A stretch of 26,052 bases of DNA from Candidatus Hydrogenedentes bacterium CG07_land_8_20_14_0_80_42_17 (GCA_002780065.1 PEWQ01000080.1:57322-83373), one strand, 5' to 3'. Counted from the first letter of the stretch, positions 1 to 10,020 are shown. Numbers and translations are program-made. Notes: generated from the sequence alone by a model not told the origin.

Positions 1-1
1 G

Positions 2-373
2 CTAGTCGAGAAGCGGCGCGAGAAGCCGCATTCGAAATCGAATGCTCCGGCTCTGAAAGGTTGTCCTCAGCGCCGTGGTGTTTGCACGCGCGTATATACC
101 GTAACGCCGAAGAAACCGAATTCGGCATTACGCAAAGTTGCTCGTGTGCGGTTGACATCAGGAGTAGAGGTTACGGCGTATATACCCGGCACCGGGCACA
201 ATTTGCAAGAACACTCAGTTGTGCTGGTAAGAGGCGGGCGTGTCAAAGACCTGCCTGGAGTAAAGTATCATGTTGTAAGAGGGTCATTAGACTCAGCCGG
301 TGTGGAAAAACGGAATAAAAGCCGCTCAAAGTATGGAGCGAAGAGACCAAAGAAGGAAGGAGCGACGTCGTAA
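2..373 (+). CDS. rpsL: 30S ribosomal protein S12 (5' end outside window)
   Basis: S12 sits at the decoding centre of the small subunit and helps monitor codon-anticodon pairing. The reading frame is open from base 2 and matches S12 throughout: [11 protein letters not shown], then [11 protein letters not shown] (the loop whose lysine is the usual streptomycin-resistance site; here it is the sensitive lysine form), then [10 protein letters not shown] and [11 protein letters not shown], which holds the aspartate that is methylthiolated in many bacteria. By comparison with the 124-residue E. coli protein only about six N-terminal residues lie outside the window. The C-terminus carries a short lysine-rich extension ending KKEGATS. 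The stop overlaps the rpsG start (TAATG), the usual S12-S7 coupling. Confidence 0.97.
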   Translation, partial: LVEKRREKPHSKSNAPALKGCPQRRGVCTRVYTVTPKKPNSALRKVARVRLTSGVEVTAYIPGTGHNLQEHSVVLVRGGRVKDLPGVKYHVVRGSLDSAGVEKRNKSRSKYGAKRPKKEGATS

Positions 374-843
374 TGCCACGCAGAAAAGTAGCACGCCGAA
401 GAGAAGCGGCGCCAGATCCAATATATCAATCGAGACTTGTTTCGAAGTTTGTCAACGGAATGATGAGAGACGGAAAAAAGTCGACAGCATTGTCACATTT
501 TTACAGTGCAATGGAAGAACTTTCAAAGAAAGGCCCTGCGGCTCCGCTACAGGTATTCAGACAAGCAATTGAAAATGTGAAACCAGTGATTGAAACTCGA
601 TCTCGCCGTGTCGGCGGCGCAAATTATCAAGTGCCTATTGAAGTAAGGCCTGAACGAAAGACAGCATTGGCTATCAGATGGATAATCGAATTTGCTCGTT
701 CAAAAAAAGGAAAGGCATTCAGCAAGAGTTTAGCTGAGGAATTGCTTGAGGCGTCGAATAATCAAGGCGGTGCCATCAAACGTAAAGAAGATACTCACAA
801 GATGGCAGAAGCAAACAAAGCATTTGCCCATTACAAGTGGTGA
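373..843 (+). CDS. rpsG: 30S ribosomal protein S7
   Basis: S7 nucleates assembly of the 16S rRNA head and contacts the E-site tRNA. In E. coli it also represses its own operon by binding the rpsL-rpsG mRNA junction. The 156 residues match the usual length. The start reads [10 protein letters not shown], followed by the conserved FVNGMMRDGKKSTA region, then RRVGGANYQVP and AIRWIIEFAR. The ATG at 373 shares its A with the rpsL stop, so translation is probably coupled. That leaves no intergenic space for an E. coli-type S7 operator, so any S7 feedback here would have to use coding sequence (inference). Confidence 0.98.
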   Translation: MPRRKVARRREAAPDPIYQSRLVSKFVNGMMRDGKKSTALSHFYSAMEELSKKGPAAPLQVFRQAIENVKPVIETRSRRVGGANYQVPIEVRPERKTALAIRWIIEFARSKKGKAFSKSLAEELLEASNNQGGAIKRKEDTHKMAEANKAFAHYKW

Positions 844-855
844 GGATGAAAACAA

Positions 856-2991
856 ATGCCGGATTTGAAGCTCCCATTATCACGTACTCGCAATATCGGT
901 ATTGCCGCGCACATAGACGCCGGCAAGACGACATTGACGGAACGGATATTGTTCTATACGGGCAAGACCTACAAGATGGGAGAAGTTCACAACGGCAATA
1001 CAGAGATGGACTGGATGGACCAGGAGAGAGAACGCGGCATCACAATAACTTCTGCGGCTACAACTTGTTTCTGGTCAATAACCGGTCAGAATGGGGAGAT
1101 GAGTTTACCGGATGTTCATCGAATCAATATCATAGATACTCCGGGACATGTCGATTTCACTGTAGAAGTGGAGCGATCGATGAGAGTATTGGACGGAGCC
1201 ATAGCGGTTTTCGACGGAGTAGAGGGCGTAGAACCTCAGTCGGAGACGGTTTGGCGGCAAGCAGACCGATACAATGTGCCTCGTATATGTTTTGTGAACA
1301 AGATGGACCGAGTCGGAGCGAATTTCGAGAGGTGTGTCGCAATGATTCGTGAGAGATTGAGCGCGAACCCTGCAGTTGTGACGATACCTATTGGAGCAGA
1401 GGATCATTTTGAAGGCATTATCGATCTTATCAACATGGAAGCATTAAAATGGTCAGACTCTGGGTCGGACTCTGCACAGGGCAGTGAATTTGTTAAATCA
1501 GAGATACCGGATTCACTGAAGGATTCTGCGACTATTTATAGAAAACAATTGTTAGAATGTGTTTCCGAATTTGATGATGAACTTATACATGCATATCTTG
1601 AAGATAAACCAATCGACCGAAAAATGATTGATAAGGCAATAAGATGCGGCACTCTGGCGGGCGAAATAACTCCTGTTTTTTGCGGAGCTGCATTTAAGAA
1701 GAAGGGCGTTCAACCGCTATTAGACGGTATTGTGCGCTATTTGCCATCACCGATGGATTTACCTCCGGTTATGGGAAAAGACTTAAGCGATGAAACTAAA
1801 ACACTTGAAAGAAAACCGACATCGGACGAACCGTTTACAGCATTGGCATTCAAGATTGCGACGGATCCATTTGTAGGGTCTTTGACATATTTCAGAGTAT
1901 ATTCAGGCAAATGCGAAGCAGGGTCAACGGTATACAATCCGCGATTAGGGCGCAAAGATAGAGTAGGAAGATTATTGCGGATGCATGCCAACAAACGGGA
2001 AGAGATTGATAATGTAGAAGCCGGCGATATTGCGGCAGTAGTAGGCTTGAAGCAGACGAAAACCGGAGACACTATTTGTGATGTTTCCCATCCTATTGTG
2101 CTAGAAAGAATAAAATTCCCTGAACCTGTACTTTCAGTTGCGATTGAACCTAAAACTTCAGAGGATGAAGAAAGGCTTTCAAATGCAATTCAGAAGCTAT
2201 TGGATGAAGATCCGACATTCAGAATGAAGACAGATATTGAGACGGGACAAACAATAATATCCGGAATGGGCGAACTTCATTTAGAAATTATTGTTGATAG
2301 AATGCAGAGAGAGTTCAATGTTAAAGCGAATGTTGGGAGACCTCAGGTTGCATATCGTGAAACAATAACTAAGACAGCGATGGCAGAAGGCAAATACATT
2401 CGGCAAACCGGCGGCAGGGGCCAATATGGGCATGTCAAGATTACGGTTGCGCCGCAGAATCGGGGTGAAGGATTTATATTTGTCAACAAAATTATTGGAG
2501 GCTCGATACCTAAAGAGTATATTCCGTCAGTTGAGCGCGGAGTCAGGGAAGCATTAGACAGCGGAGTTCTTGTAGGATATCCGGTTGTAGATATTTCCGT
2601 GACGCTTTTAGACGGCACATATCACGAAGTAGATTCATCGGAGCTGGCATTCAAAATAGCGGCTTCGATGGCATTCAAAGATGCTATGTCAAAAGGTGCT
2701 CCACAGTTGTTGGAACCAATAATGTCAGTAGAAGTTGTTTTACCCGAAGCATATCTAGGAGATGTTATAGGAAATTTAAATTCGAGGCGAGGGCAGATAG
2801 AGGCGATGGAAGAGCGAAAGGGATTTCGAGTAGTCAAAGCAAAAGTTCCTCTTGCCTCAATGTTCGGATATGCTACTGACCTGAGATCATTTTCTCAGGG
2901 CAGAGCGAGTTACTCGATGGAATTTGCGTATTATTCGCCGGTGCCCGCGGCAATTGCGGAACAGATAGTAACGAAGGCTAAAGGAAATTAG
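856..2991 (+). CDS. fusA: Elongation factor G
   Basis: EF-G is the GTPase that drives mRNA-tRNA translocation and, with ribosome recycling factor, splits post-termination ribosomes. The 711 residues are full length. The G1 loop AHIDAGKT is at residues 18-25. Switch I is canonical, with ERERGITI around 58-65. G3 DTPGH is at 94-98 after a short insertion (about 75-88), and G4 is NKMD. Later come domain II, the GMGELHLEI segment of domain III, the GGRGQYGHV loop of domain IV and the domain V motif [11 protein letters not shown]. The ATG at 856 lies 12 bases after rpsG. The normal switch I here contrasts with the altered one in the neighbouring tuf. Confidence 0.98.
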   Translation: MPDLKLPLSRTRNIGIAAHIDAGKTTLTERILFYTGKTYKMGEVHNGNTEMDWMDQERERGITITSAATTCFWSITGQNGEMSLPDVHRINIIDTPGHVDFTVEVERSMRVLDGAIAVFDGVEGVEPQSETVWRQADRYNVPRICFVNKMDRVGANFERCVAMIRERLSANPAVVTIPIGAEDHFEGIIDLINMEALKWSDSGSDSAQGSEFVKSEIPDSLKDSATIYRKQLLECVSEFDDELIHAYLEDKPIDRKMIDKAIRCGTLAGEITPVFCGAAFKKKGVQPLLDGIVRYLPSPMDLPPVMGKDLSDETKTLERKPTSDEPFTALAFKIATDPFVGSLTYFRVYSGKCEAGSTVYNPRLGRKDRVGRLLRMHANKREEIDNVEAGDIAAVVGLKQTKTGDTICDVSHPIVLERIKFPEPVLSVAIEPKTSEDEERLSNAIQKLLDEDPTFRMKTDIETGQTIISGMGELHLEIIVDRMQREFNVKANVGRPQVAYRETITKTAMAEGKYIRQTGGRGQYGHVKITVAPQNRGEGFIFVNKIIGGSIPKEYIPSVERGVREALDSGVLVGYPVVDISVTLLDGTYHEVDSSELAFKIAASMAFKDAMSKGAPQLLEPIMSVEVVLPEAYLGDVIGNLNSRRGQIEAMEERKGFRVVKAKVPLASMFGYATDLRSFSQGRASYSMEFAYYSPVPAAIAEQIVTKAKGN

Positions 2992-3056
2992 AAAAATGTT
3001 AGTAAGTAATTTTATTTTGAAGACTAAATCCATTGGATTGGATAGGAGGGTCATAA

Positions 3057-4265
3057 ATGGCTAAGGCTAAATTTGAACGGACGAAGCCTCATGTAAATGT
3101 AGGCACGATCGGTCACGTTGATCACGGTAAGACGACTCTTACTGCGGCTATTACAAAGGTTATGTCCGATAAAGGACTGGCCACGTATATAAGTTATGAT
3201 CAAGTTGCGAAGGCATCGGAGAAGCAAGGCCGCCGCGACGAAACGAAGATTCTCACGATTGCGACATCTCACGTCGAGTATCAGAGCGCTAACAGGCACT
3301 ATGCTCACGTTGACTGCCCCGGACATGCAGATTACGTCAAGAACATGATAACCGGCGCGGCACAGATGGACGGAGCAATTCTTGTCGTTTCCGCCGCTGA
3401 TGGTCCAATGCCTCAGACTCGTGAACACATTCTGCTTGCGCGTCAGGTAGGAGTTCCGAATATTGTAGTTTATTTGAATAAGTGCGATTTAATGGAAGAC
3501 CCTGAGTTGTTAGACTTAGTTGAACTTGAAGTGCGAGAACTTCTTTCAAAATATAAGTTCCCGGGCGATGAAGTACCGTTTATTCGCGGCTCAGCGATAA
3601 AAGTTTTGCAGGGCGATACAACAGATCCTCTAGGAGTTCAATCGATTGAGAAACTGTTGGAAGCTTTAGACTCTTACATTCCTGAACCTGTTCGAGAAGT
3701 TGACAGACCATTCTTGATGCCTATTGAGGATGTATTTACAATTACGGGCCGCGGCACAGTAGTGACTGGCCGTGTCGAGCGCGGAATTGTTAAAGTTGGA
3801 GACGAAGTCGAGATCATCGGATTTCGAGATACTCGCAAAAGTATTGTTACCGGCGTCGAGATGTTCCGTAAGCTGTTAGACGAAGGACGTGCAGGAGATA
3901 ATATTGGAACGCTGCTGCGCGGCATTGACAGAACGGACATTGAACGCGGAATGGTTTTAGCAAAACCTGGAACTACTACGCCTCACAAGAAGTTCAGTGC
4001 AGAAGTTTACGTATTGACTAAGGAAGAAGGCGGAAGACACACTCCGTTTTTCAATGGATATCGTCCGCAATTTTATTTTAGAACAACAGACGTAACAGGT
4101 TCATTGAACCTTGCCGAGGGTGTTGAGATGATCATGCCCGGAGACAATTGTCAAATCGTAGCCGAATTGATAACTCCGATAGCGATGGAAGAGCAACTTC
4201 GATTTGCTATTAGAGAAGGTGGAAGAACGGTAGGCGCAGGCGTTATCACAAAGATTATTGAGTGA
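3057..4265 (+). CDS. tuf: Elongation factor Tu with a variant switch I
   Basis: EF-Tu delivers aminoacyl-tRNA to the ribosome as a GTP complex. The 402 residues include G1 GHVDHGKT (19-26), G3 DCPGH (86-90), G4 NKCD (141-144) and a G5-like GSAIK. Domain 2 has [17 protein letters not shown] and domain 3 ends [15 protein letters not shown]. The odd part is residues about 51-68. Where most bacterial EF-Tu proteins read a form of D-x-A-P-E-E-K-x-R-G-I-T-I, this one reads [18 protein letters not shown], about five residues longer and without the R-G pair. The Mg-coordinating threonine appears kept as T67. A strong AGGAGG sits at 3044-3049, seven bases before the ATG. The 65-base gap after fusA is one of the longer ones in the operon. 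Confidence 0.97.
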   Translation: MAKAKFERTKPHVNVGTIGHVDHGKTTLTAAITKVMSDKGLATYISYDQVAKASEKQGRRDETKILTIATSHVEYQSANRHYAHVDCPGHADYVKNMITGAAQMDGAILVVSAADGPMPQTREHILLARQVGVPNIVVYLNKCDLMEDPELLDLVELEVRELLSKYKFPGDEVPFIRGSAIKVLQGDTTDPLGVQSIEKLLEALDSYIPEPVREVDRPFLMPIEDVFTITGRGTVVTGRVERGIVKVGDEVEIIGFRDTRKSIVTGVEMFRKLLDEGRAGDNIGTLLRGIDRTDIERGMVLAKPGTTTPHKKFSAEVYVLTKEEGGRHTPFFNGYRPQFYFRTTDVTGSLNLAEGVEMIMPGDNCQIVAELITPIAMEEQLRFAIREGGRTVGAGVITKIIE

Positions 4266-4316
4266 TTGAGTGAGGAAGATGACTTCGGAAATGGAAGAGA
4301 GTAGAGGACGTTCGCT

Positions 4317-4625
4317 ATGACAGCAAACAAAATAAGAATTAGGCTTAGGGCTTACGATGCCAAATTGCTTGATGAATCAGCGTTGAATATTGTGCAGACA
4401 GCAAAGCGTACGAATGCTCGCATAGTTGGTCCCATTCCGTTGCCCACGAAAATAGAAAGGTTTACTGTCAATAGGTCTCCCCACGTAGACAAGAAGTCGA
4501 GGGAACAATTCGAAATCAAAACGCATAAGCGTTTAATGGATGTTGTAGATCCAACTGCAGAGACAATAAATGCTCTGATGAAGTTAGATCTGCCAGCTGG
4601 TGTTGACGTGGAGATTAAACTCTGA
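4317..4625 (+). CDS. rpsJ: 30S ribosomal protein S10 (NusE)
   Basis: S10 belongs to the 30S head and, as NusE, also joins NusB and NusG in transcription antitermination, coupling ribosomes to RNA polymerase. The 102 residues match the family length. The start [19 protein letters not shown] is typical, and the ribosome-embedded loop is present as [13 protein letters not shown] followed by THKRLMDV. It opens the S10-type gene block 51 bases after tuf. That gap contains only a small GAAG-ATGA-CTTC hairpin (4275-4286) and a purine-rich stretch before the ATG. No promoter or terminator is evident, so rpsJ is probably co-transcribed with tuf. Confidence 0.97.
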   Translation: MTANKIRIRLRAYDAKLLDESALNIVQTAKRTNARIVGPIPLPTKIERFTVNRSPHVDKKSREQFEIKTHKRLMDVVDPTAETINALMKLDLPAGVDVEIKL

Positions 4626-4633
4626 GGATTAGA

Positions 4634-5266
4634 ATGATGATAAATGAGCTAATTGGGCGTAAGGTTGGAATGACACAGATATACAATGAAAGTGGACAGG
4701 TTGTTCCGGTCACTGTTGTTGAAGCGGGACCTTGCGTTGTTGTAGGAAAGAGATCTCTAGCCCGAGACGGCTACAATGCCGTCAGTTTGGGTTTTGGAGA
4801 GAAGAAGAACAAGAGAACTACTAAGCCTGAGAAAGGACAGTATAGCGAAGACGTTTCGCCGAAGAGAATTATCAAAGAGGTAAAGACCGAAGAAGTAGAG
4901 TCATACAATATTGGTCAAGAGATAAAAGCCTCAATATTTAAGCCGGGCGAATATGTTGACGTAATTGGAATTTCGAAGGGAAAAGGTTTTCAGGGAGTAA
5001 TTCGGCGCCACAATTTTGTAGGCGGCGTAGAAACTCACGGTTCGAATTTTCATCGTCGACCCGGTTCGATAGGAGCATCAGCGGATCCATCGAGAGTTTT
5101 ACCGAACATGAAGATGCCGGGAAGAATGGGTGGGAAGCGAGTGACAGTGCAGAATCTGTCAGTTGTAGTTGTTGACGACTCAAAGAATTTATTATTGATT
5201 CGAGGAGCAGTTCCGGGCGCTCGCGGTTCCCTTCTGACGATAAAGCGGAGGGTAAGCAATGGCTGA
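4634..5266 (+). CDS. rplC: 50S ribosomal protein L3
   Basis: L3 binds near the 3' end of 23S rRNA, is an early assembly protein, and reaches the peptidyl transferase centre with a long loop. The 210 residues start [17 protein letters not shown]. The signature region is intact: [11 protein letters not shown], then [15 protein letters not shown], then [14 protein letters not shown]. Two adjacent ATG codons (4634 and 4637) are possible. GAGG at 4624-4627 is six bases from the first and nine from the second, so the choice changes only one residue. The end overlaps rplD by 8 bases. Confidence 0.97.
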   Translation: MMINELIGRKVGMTQIYNESGQVVPVTVVEAGPCVVVGKRSLARDGYNAVSLGFGEKKNKRTTKPEKGQYSEDVSPKRIIKEVKTEEVESYNIGQEIKASIFKPGEYVDVIGISKGKGFQGVIRRHNFVGGVETHGSNFHRRPGSIGASADPSRVLPNMKMPGRMGGKRVTVQNLSVVVVDDSKNLLLIRGAVPGARGSLLTIKRRVSNG

Positions 5267-5894
5267 GATAAAGATATATGGACTCGATGGAGCAGAAAAG
5301 AGTTCTATAGAAGTTCCCGCATATCTCTTCGAGTCCAGTGTTTCGAAGCACCTTCTTCATGAAGTAATTAGAGCCGAGGAAGCCAACGCTCGAGTTGGAA
5401 CAGCGGATACAAAGACGCGCACTGATGTTTCAGGCGGCGGAAAGAAACCATGGAAGCAGAAAGGAACAGGAAGAGCGCGACACGGCTCAACTCGTTCACC
5501 AATCTGGCGAAAGGGCGGCACTGTTTTTGGACCGCATCCCCGTGACTATACAATAAAACTTAATCGTAAAGAGAAGAAGCAGGCATTGGCAGGAGCTCTT
5601 TCCATAAGATTCGGTGAAGAACGAGTAATCGGGCTTGATACAATGGGACTAGATGAACCTAAAACTCAGAAATTAGTTTCTTTCTTAAAACATTTTGAAG
5701 GAATCAAAAAGCCGGTATTTATTCATACTCCGGAAGAAAAGATTCTCGTGAAGTCGGTGAATAATATCAGCAATGCTTCGCACAGAAATGTACAGAATAT
5801 AAGCACTAAAACTTTGCTAGTATCCGATTTTGTTGTATTCACACCTGCGGCTATAGAAGCTCTCGGCAATACAATATCGGAGGAAAAAAGATGA
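5259..5894 (+). CDS. rplD: 50S ribosomal protein L4
   Basis: L4 binds 23S rRNA domain I and extends a loop into the peptide exit tunnel, where it meets L22. In E. coli it also represses the S10 operon at transcription and translation. The 211 residues contain the basic tunnel loop, with GGGKKPWKQKGTGRARHGS followed by SPIWRKGGTVFGP. The start [11 protein letters not shown] overlaps the rplC stop by 8 bases, with GGAG in the rplC tail as its ribosome-binding site. I see no equivalent of the long structured S10 leader on which E. coli L4 acts, so that control is unlikely in the same form. Confidence 0.96.
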   Translation: MAEIKIYGLDGAEKSSIEVPAYLFESSVSKHLLHEVIRAEEANARVGTADTKTRTDVSGGGKKPWKQKGTGRARHGSTRSPIWRKGGTVFGPHPRDYTIKLNRKEKKQALAGALSIRFGEERVIGLDTMGLDEPKTQKLVSFLKHFEGIKKPVFIHTPEEKILVKSVNNISNASHRNVQNISTKTLLVSDFVVFTPAAIEALGNTISEEKR

Positions 5895-6193
5895 GAACAA
5901 AGTCATTTAAAGTTATTAAAGCTCCGATTGTGACCGAGAAAGCTCGAGAAGGTTGGAAAGATGAAATCAAAGGAAGGCTGTATTCATTTGAAGTCGATAA
6001 GAGTTCAACAAAAGCGGAGATCAAGTCAGCAGTAGAAACGGCGTTTGAGGTAAAGGTTGCAGAAGTGCGAACCATGACAAAATGCGGCAAATTCCGAAGG
6101 CGCCGCATGCGCGGAGGCTATACAGCCGAGACGAAGCGCGCTATGGTAAGACTTTTGCCGGATTACAAAATACCTTTCTTTGATGGGATATGA
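5891..6193 (+). CDS. rplW: 50S ribosomal protein L23
   Basis: L23 lies at the mouth of the exit tunnel and is the main docking site for trigger factor and SRP. The 100 residues show the family pattern: an N-terminal VIKAPIVTEKA, a central FEVDKSSTKAEIKSAVE, and the FEVKVAEVRTM strand followed by a basic loop KCGKFRRRRMRGG. The ATGA overlap with rplD (ATG 5891, TGA 5892-5894), preceded by GGAGG, indicates translational coupling. Confidence 0.96.
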   Translation: MRTKSFKVIKAPIVTEKAREGWKDEIKGRLYSFEVDKSSTKAEIKSAVETAFEVKVAEVRTMTKCGKFRRRRMRGGYTAETKRAMVRLLPDYKIPFFDGI

Positions 6194-6204
6194 GGAGCTA
6201 AGAG

Positions 6205-7032
6205 ATGGCATTGAAGCAATTCAATCCGGTTACGCCGGGTCGACGAAACATGACAGTAGAGGACTTTTCGGATTTAGATAAAGTACGTCCGAAGAAGAGC
6301 CTCACCCGCGGCAAGAAAAGAATTGATGGCAGAAATAATTTAGGAAGAATGACAATGCGGCGGCGCGGTGCAGGCCACAAGAGATTGTACCGCGAAATCG
6401 ATTTCAAGCGGGATAAAGACGGCATTAAAGGAATTGTTGAAACTCTTGAATATGATCCTAATCGTTCAGCAAGAATTGCTTTAATTAAATATGCCGATGG
6501 TGAACGCAGATACATTCTTGCTCCGAAGGGGTTGAAGCAAGGAGACGCTGTGCAGTCCGGCATAGATGCTCCAGTAAAAAATGGCAATTGTTTACCATTG
6601 GCGTCAATACCTGTTGGAGAGACAGTACATGCTATAGAACTGTCAGCCGGCAGAGGAGCTGTATTAGCTCGTTCTGCAGGAACGTTTGTTCAGATAGTTG
6701 CAAGGGAATCCGGATTTACGACGATTCAGCTTCCTTCAGGAGAATTGAGGAAGGTGTCGGACAAATGCAGAGCGGTAGTAGGATCAGTCGGCAACGAAGA
6801 GCATGAGAATGTAGTTATTGGAAAAGCTGGAAGAACTCGTTGGATGGGACGACAGCCTAAGGTTCGAGGCGTCGTACAGAATCCTGTTGATCATCCTCAT
6901 GGCGGCGGAGAAGGAAAATCTCCGCAAGGCAATCCTCATCCGGTTACGCCTTGGGGCAAACCGACAAAGGGATACAAGACCAGGCATAAGAAGAAGGCAT
7001 CAAGTCAGTATATTGTGAAGCGGAGGAAGTAG
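6205..7032 (+). CDS. rplB: 50S ribosomal protein L2
   Basis: L2 is needed for subunit association and for peptidyl transferase activity and is among the most conserved ribosomal proteins. The 275 residues start [18 protein letters not shown]. The rRNA-binding core includes [19 protein letters not shown], and the C-terminal loop [15 protein letters not shown] holds the histidine implicated in peptidyl transfer (His229 in E. coli). It ends in a lysine-rich tail. GAGGAG, nine or so bases upstream of the ATG in the rplW-rplB gap, is the ribosome-binding site. Confidence 0.98.
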   Translation: MALKQFNPVTPGRRNMTVEDFSDLDKVRPKKSLTRGKKRIDGRNNLGRMTMRRRGAGHKRLYREIDFKRDKDGIKGIVETLEYDPNRSARIALIKYADGERRYILAPKGLKQGDAVQSGIDAPVKNGNCLPLASIPVGETVHAIELSAGRGAVLARSAGTFVQIVARESGFTTIQLPSGELRKVSDKCRAVVGSVGNEEHENVVIGKAGRTRWMGRQPKVRGVVQNPVDHPHGGGEGKSPQGNPHPVTPWGKPTKGYKTRHKKKASSQYIVKRRK

Positions 7033-7033
7033 C

Positions 7034-7327
7034 ATGGCGCGTTCGATTAAAAAGGGACCTTACGTTGATTCAAATTTATTGAAGAAGGTTACGGCCATGG
7101 ATATTAAGAACAAAACGATTATAAAGACATGGTCGAGGCGTTCTACGATTCCACCGGAATTTGTCGGGTTTACTTTTGCAGTTCATAGCGGAAAAAATTT
7201 TCAGAGCGTATATGTCACTGAAAATATGGTTGGGCATAAGCTCGGAGAATTTTCGCAGACTCGGATATTCAGAGCTCACGGTGTCAGACAAGTTGTTGAG
7301 CCTGACAAGCGGTCTGATGTGAAGTGA
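7034..7327 (+). CDS. rpsS: 30S ribosomal protein S19
   Basis: S19 lies in the 30S head with S13 and contacts the A-site finger of 23S rRNA. The 97 residues read [12 protein letters not shown] at the start, with the [16 protein letters not shown] segment in the middle and [16 protein letters not shown] near the end, all diagnostic. The ATG is one base after the rplB stop, and its ribosome-binding site (CGGAGGA) lies inside the last codons of rplB. Confidence 0.97.
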   Translation: MARSIKKGPYVDSNLLKKVTAMDIKNKTIIKTWSRRSTIPPEFVGFTFAVHSGKNFQSVYVTENMVGHKLGEFSQTRIFRAHGVRQVVEPDKRSDVK

Positions 7328-7340
7328 GAGGGGAACAATT

Positions 7341-7718
7341 ATGAATTTCACTGCCACAGCACGCTATAGGAGAATATCTACACGTCGAGTTCGATTAGTT
7401 GCGGATTTAGTCAGGGGCCGCAATGTTCTGGATGCATTAAAGATATTGAAGGGAACTCCCAAAGCGGGAGCCATAGTTTTATCGGAGGTTATTGAATCAG
7501 CTCGTGCAAATGCGGTCGAGATGGACAAGCAGAAAAATCTGCGAGTTAATCCCGATCTATTTGTCGTCAGCGAATTGAAGATTGACGGGGGCCCGATTAT
7601 CAAGAGATTTCGTCCAATGTCGATGGGGCGAGCAGGAAAGATACGGAGGCGCACGACGCATATTACTGCGGTGCTTTCAGACGGGCAACCAAAAGAGAAG
7701 CAGAGGAGGAGAAAATAA
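7341..7718 (+). CDS. rplV: 50S ribosomal protein L22
   Basis: L22 spans the large subunit and forms the exit-tunnel constriction together with L4. Changes in its hairpin loop affect macrolides and stalling peptides. The 125 residues contain the N-terminal RYRRISTRRVRLVADLVRG and the C-terminal hairpin KRFRPMSMGRAGKIRRRT, followed by THITAVLSD. A short basic tail KEKQRRRK ends exactly one codon before the rpsC start. Confidence 0.97.
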   Translation: MNFTATARYRRISTRRVRLVADLVRGRNVLDALKILKGTPKAGAIVLSEVIESARANAVEMDKQKNLRVNPDLFVVSELKIDGGPIIKRFRPMSMGRAGKIRRRTTHITAVLSDGQPKEKQRRRK

Positions 7719-8426
7719 GTGGGGCAGAAGATACATCCAATAGGCCTAAGGCTTGGAATAATAAAACCCTGGTTGGGGCGTTGGTACGCTCCGAAAGGCA
7801 AATATCAGCAATATCTTCATGAAGATATTAAACTAAGGCAATTTGTTAAGACTTATCTATCCCACGCAAGTGTATCGAAGGTAGAGATCGAGAGATATCC
7901 TCAGAAAGTGAGAATAATCATTCACACTGCAAAGCCCGGAATTGTTATTGGACGCAAGGGCGGCGATGTGAATGCTCTCAGAAAAAAACTTCAGTCTATG
8001 ACTTCTAATGAAATCGACATATCGATTCATGAGATAAAAAATCCGTTGGCAGATGCTCAATTGGTCGCTGAGGGTGTTGGTCAGCAGTTATTGAAGAGAG
8101 TTGCATTTAGAAGAGCAATACGCAAGTCGATTTCAGATGCTCGGCGCGCCGGAGTTCAGGGAATTAAGATTCACGTATCCGGCAGATTGGGCGGTGCGGA
8201 AATCGCTCGATCTGAATGGTTGAGAGACGGAAGAGTTCCGCTTCATACTTTACGAGCGGATATTGATTACGGTTTCACACATGTCTTTACTACATACGGA
8301 GCTCTTGGCGTAAAAGTGTGGATATTTACGAAAGAGATATTACCGAAAGGCAAAGAATTAGTTTCCGGCCGAGTTCAGGAAAGCGCAAAGTCATTTGATT
8401 TTGTTCCGATTTCGGAGGAAAAGTAA
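7719..8426 (+). CDS. rpsC: 30S ribosomal protein S3 (GTG start)
   Basis: S3 lines the mRNA entry tunnel and, with S4 and S5, contributes the ribosome's helicase activity. The 235 residues begin [14 protein letters not shown]. The KH domain motif [18 protein letters not shown] is near residues 75-92, and the C-terminal domain carries [13 protein letters not shown] and [15 protein letters not shown]. The start is GTG at 7719, directly abutting the rplV stop. AGGAGG at 7704-7709 is nine bases upstream, and no ATG in frame fits the conserved N-terminus. Confidence 0.97.
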   Translation: MGQKIHPIGLRLGIIKPWLGRWYAPKGKYQQYLHEDIKLRQFVKTYLSHASVSKVEIERYPQKVRIIIHTAKPGIVIGRKGGDVNALRKKLQSMTSNEIDISIHEIKNPLADAQLVAEGVGQQLLKRVAFRRAIRKSISDARRAGVQGIKIHVSGRLGGAEIARSEWLRDGRVPLHTLRADIDYGFTHVFTTYGALGVKVWIFTKEILPKGKELVSGRVQESAKSFDFVPISEEK

Positions 8427-8428
8427 TT

Positions 8429-8842
8429 ATGTTGATGCCAAAGCGGGTCAAATATAGAAAGGCCCAACGCGGAAGGATGAAGGGCACTGAATGCCGTGGA
8501 ACCAAGATTTCGTTTGGCGATTACGGAGTGATGGCTCTTGAGCCGGCATGGCTTATGAACAGATGCATAGAAGCCGCAAGAATAGCAATGACGCATCAGA
8601 TCAAGCGCGGCGGCCGTGTATGGATTCGAATATTTCCGGATAAGCCGTACACCAGAAAACCGGCTGAAACTAGAATGGGTTCTGGAAAAGGAAATCCTGA
8701 AGGATGGGTTGCAGTAATTAAACCGGGCAGAATATTATTCGAGATAGGCGGCGTAGATGAAACTCTCGCAATGAAGGCGCTCGAAATGGCTCGGGATAAG
8801 CTGCCTTTGAAGACAAAAATAATAAAGCGGGAGGAATGGTGA
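8429..8842 (+). CDS. rplP: 50S ribosomal protein L16
   Basis: L16 organises the A site of the large subunit and contacts aminoacyl-tRNA. The 137 residues start [19 protein letters not shown], which lines up with E. coli MLQPKR and supports the first ATG (8429) over the one two codons later. The core [20 protein letters not shown] and the following ILFEIGGV are diagnostic. GGAGG inside the rpsC tail is its ribosome-binding site. Confidence 0.97.
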   Translation: MLMPKRVKYRKAQRGRMKGTECRGTKISFGDYGVMALEPAWLMNRCIEAARIAMTHQIKRGGRVWIRIFPDKPYTRKPAETRMGSGKGNPEGWVAVIKPGRILFEIGGVDETLAMKALEMARDKLPLKTKIIKREEW

Positions 8843-9051
8843 TGGCTAGAGCTGATAAAGTCAAGACCGTAGACATCCGCCAGAAGACTGAAAAAGAGCT
8901 TCATCTTATGCTAGAAGAAAAGGAGCAAGAGCTAATGAATCTCAGATTTCAGAAAGCTGTCTCAAAATTGGATAAGCCTGCTAGGTTAAGAGAATTGAAA
9001 AAGGATAAAGCTCGAATTTTAACTATTCTCAGGGAGAAGGTAAAAAAATGA
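8842..9051 (+). CDS. rpmC: 50S ribosomal protein L29
   Basis: L29 is a small two-helix protein at the tunnel exit beside L23 and part of the chaperone docking platform. The helical core reads [20 protein letters not shown] and the second helix [19 protein letters not shown] prefer the ATG at 8842, which shares its A with the rplP stop (TGATG) and lies seven bases after GGGAGG (8829-8834). The in-frame ATG at 8836 would sit only one base from that site. This gives 69 residues. Confidence 0.92.
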   Translation: MARADKVKTVDIRQKTEKELHLMLEEKEQELMNLRFQKAVSKLDKPARLRELKKDKARILTILREKVKK

Positions 9052-9338
9052 ATAAAGAAGTCGGGCAACGTAAAGAGCTTATAGGCACAGTTCGATCTAA
9101 TGCTATGGAAAAGACAATAGTAGTGGATATTACGAGAACAAGACTAGACAAGCTGTATAAGAAGCAGTTAAAAGTGACAAAGAAAATAATGGCGCATGAT
9201 GAAAAGAATTCGGCAAAAGTTGGAGACAAAGTTCGGGTAGTTGAATGCCGTCCCTTGTCAAAAAGCAAGCGCTGGAGACTTGTAGAAGTAATTGAGCGTG
9301 CGAAGTTACTTGATTCAGGTGTGGAGGTTCAGCAATGA
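9048..9338 (+). CDS. rpsQ: 30S ribosomal protein S17
   Basis: S17 is a primary 16S-binding OB-fold protein needed for assembly of the 5' domain. The 96 residues show the family core: [14 protein letters not shown], then the [16 protein letters not shown] strand-loop, then [18 protein letters not shown]. Overlaps at both ends (ATGA with rpmC and with rplN) place it in the tightest part of the operon. The tail after VIERAKLL runs about ten residues past the core and ends EVQQ. Confidence 0.96.
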   Translation: MNKEVGQRKELIGTVRSNAMEKTIVVDITRTRLDKLYKKQLKVTKKIMAHDEKNSAKVGDKVRVVECRPLSKSKRWRLVEVIERAKLLDSGVEVQQ

Positions 9339-9703
9339 TTCAGAATGAGTCTCGGCTTGTAGTTGCCGACAATTCCGGAGCCAAGGAGGTTCTTGTCATA
9401 AGAACTCTTGCAGGTTCAAACCGCAGATATAGTGGAATTGGAGACATAGTAGTTGCTACAGTCAAGGTTGCTATTCCCGAGGGACAAGTAAAAAAAGGAG
9501 AAGTTGTTTTTGCAGTGATTGTTCGAACTGTGCGTGCGTTGAGAAGGGCAGATGGCTCCTACATCAGATTCGACGACAATGCTGCTGTAATCATAACGAA
9601 AGAACGTGAGCCGCGAGGAACGAGAATATTCGGACCGGTTGCAAGAGAATTAAGAGATAAAAATTTCATGAAAATTATTTCTCTTGCACCAGAGGTGCTG
9701 TGA
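9335..9703 (+). CDS. rplN: 50S ribosomal protein L14
   Basis: L14 forms part of the subunit interface (bridges B5 and B8) with L19 and is the docking site of the silencing factor RsfS. The 122 residues equal the usual length. Diagnostic stretches are the start [19 protein letters not shown], then [13 protein letters not shown] and [14 protein letters not shown]. In E. coli L14 opens the spc operon; here it overlaps rpsQ by 4 bases, with no space for a separate promoter. Confidence 0.98.
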   Translation: MIQNESRLVVADNSGAKEVLVIRTLAGSNRRYSGIGDIVVATVKVAIPEGQVKKGEVVFAVIVRTVRALRRADGSYIRFDDNAAVIITKEREPRGTRIFGPVARELRDKNFMKIISLAPEVL

Positions 9704-10020
9704 TGGCGTGCAAGATTAAAAAAGGAATGACAGTAGTTGTTCTTTCAGGAAAGAGCAAAGGAAAACAAGGCAAGATATTAGGAATAGATTTGAAAGAAGG
9801 AAAAGTATTAGTTGAGGGTGTGAATATAGTTAAGAGAGCTACTCGGCCTAATCGTCAGAATCCTCAAGGCGGAATTTTGGAAAAAGAATCAGGCTTGCCT
9901 ATTTCAAAGGTTTCTGCGATAGATCCTGATGACAAGAAGCCATGCCGAATAAAATTTATTGAACAAGGCGGACAGAAAGTCAGGGTATCTAAGCGATCAG
10001 GAAAGGTAGTAGAGCAGTGA
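9703..10020 (+). CDS. rplX: 50S ribosomal protein L24
   Basis: L24 is one of the two assembly initiators of the large subunit and binds the 5' domain of 23S rRNA. Its KOW motif is seen as [20 protein letters not shown] near the N-terminus, followed by [21 protein letters not shown]. Starts at GTG 9700 and ATG 9703 are in frame. I chose 9703 (105 residues) because it shares its A with the rplN stop and is seven bases from GAGG at 9692-9695. The difference is a single residue. Confidence 0.94.
   Translation: MACKIKKGMTVVVLSGKSKGKQGKILGIDLKEGKVLVEGVNIVKRATRPNRQNPQGGILEKESGLPISKVSAIDPDDKKPCRIKFIEQGGQKVRVSKRSGKVVEQ

Noticed and set aside
61-572. Additional + strand ORFs over rpsL and rpsG, and one at 837-1352 over fusA
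   Set aside because: They are out-of-frame shadows of S12, S7 and EF-G, whose own frames are conserved throughout.
3022-3046. Promoter before tuf (TTGAAG plus a TGGATA-like -10)
   Set aside because: Only two of six -10 positions match and the element overlaps the ribosome-binding site, so it is not a convincing promoter.
4266-4316. S10-type leader or terminator between tuf and rpsJ
   Set aside because: It holds only a 4-bp GAAG/CTTC hairpin with no T-run, too weak for either.
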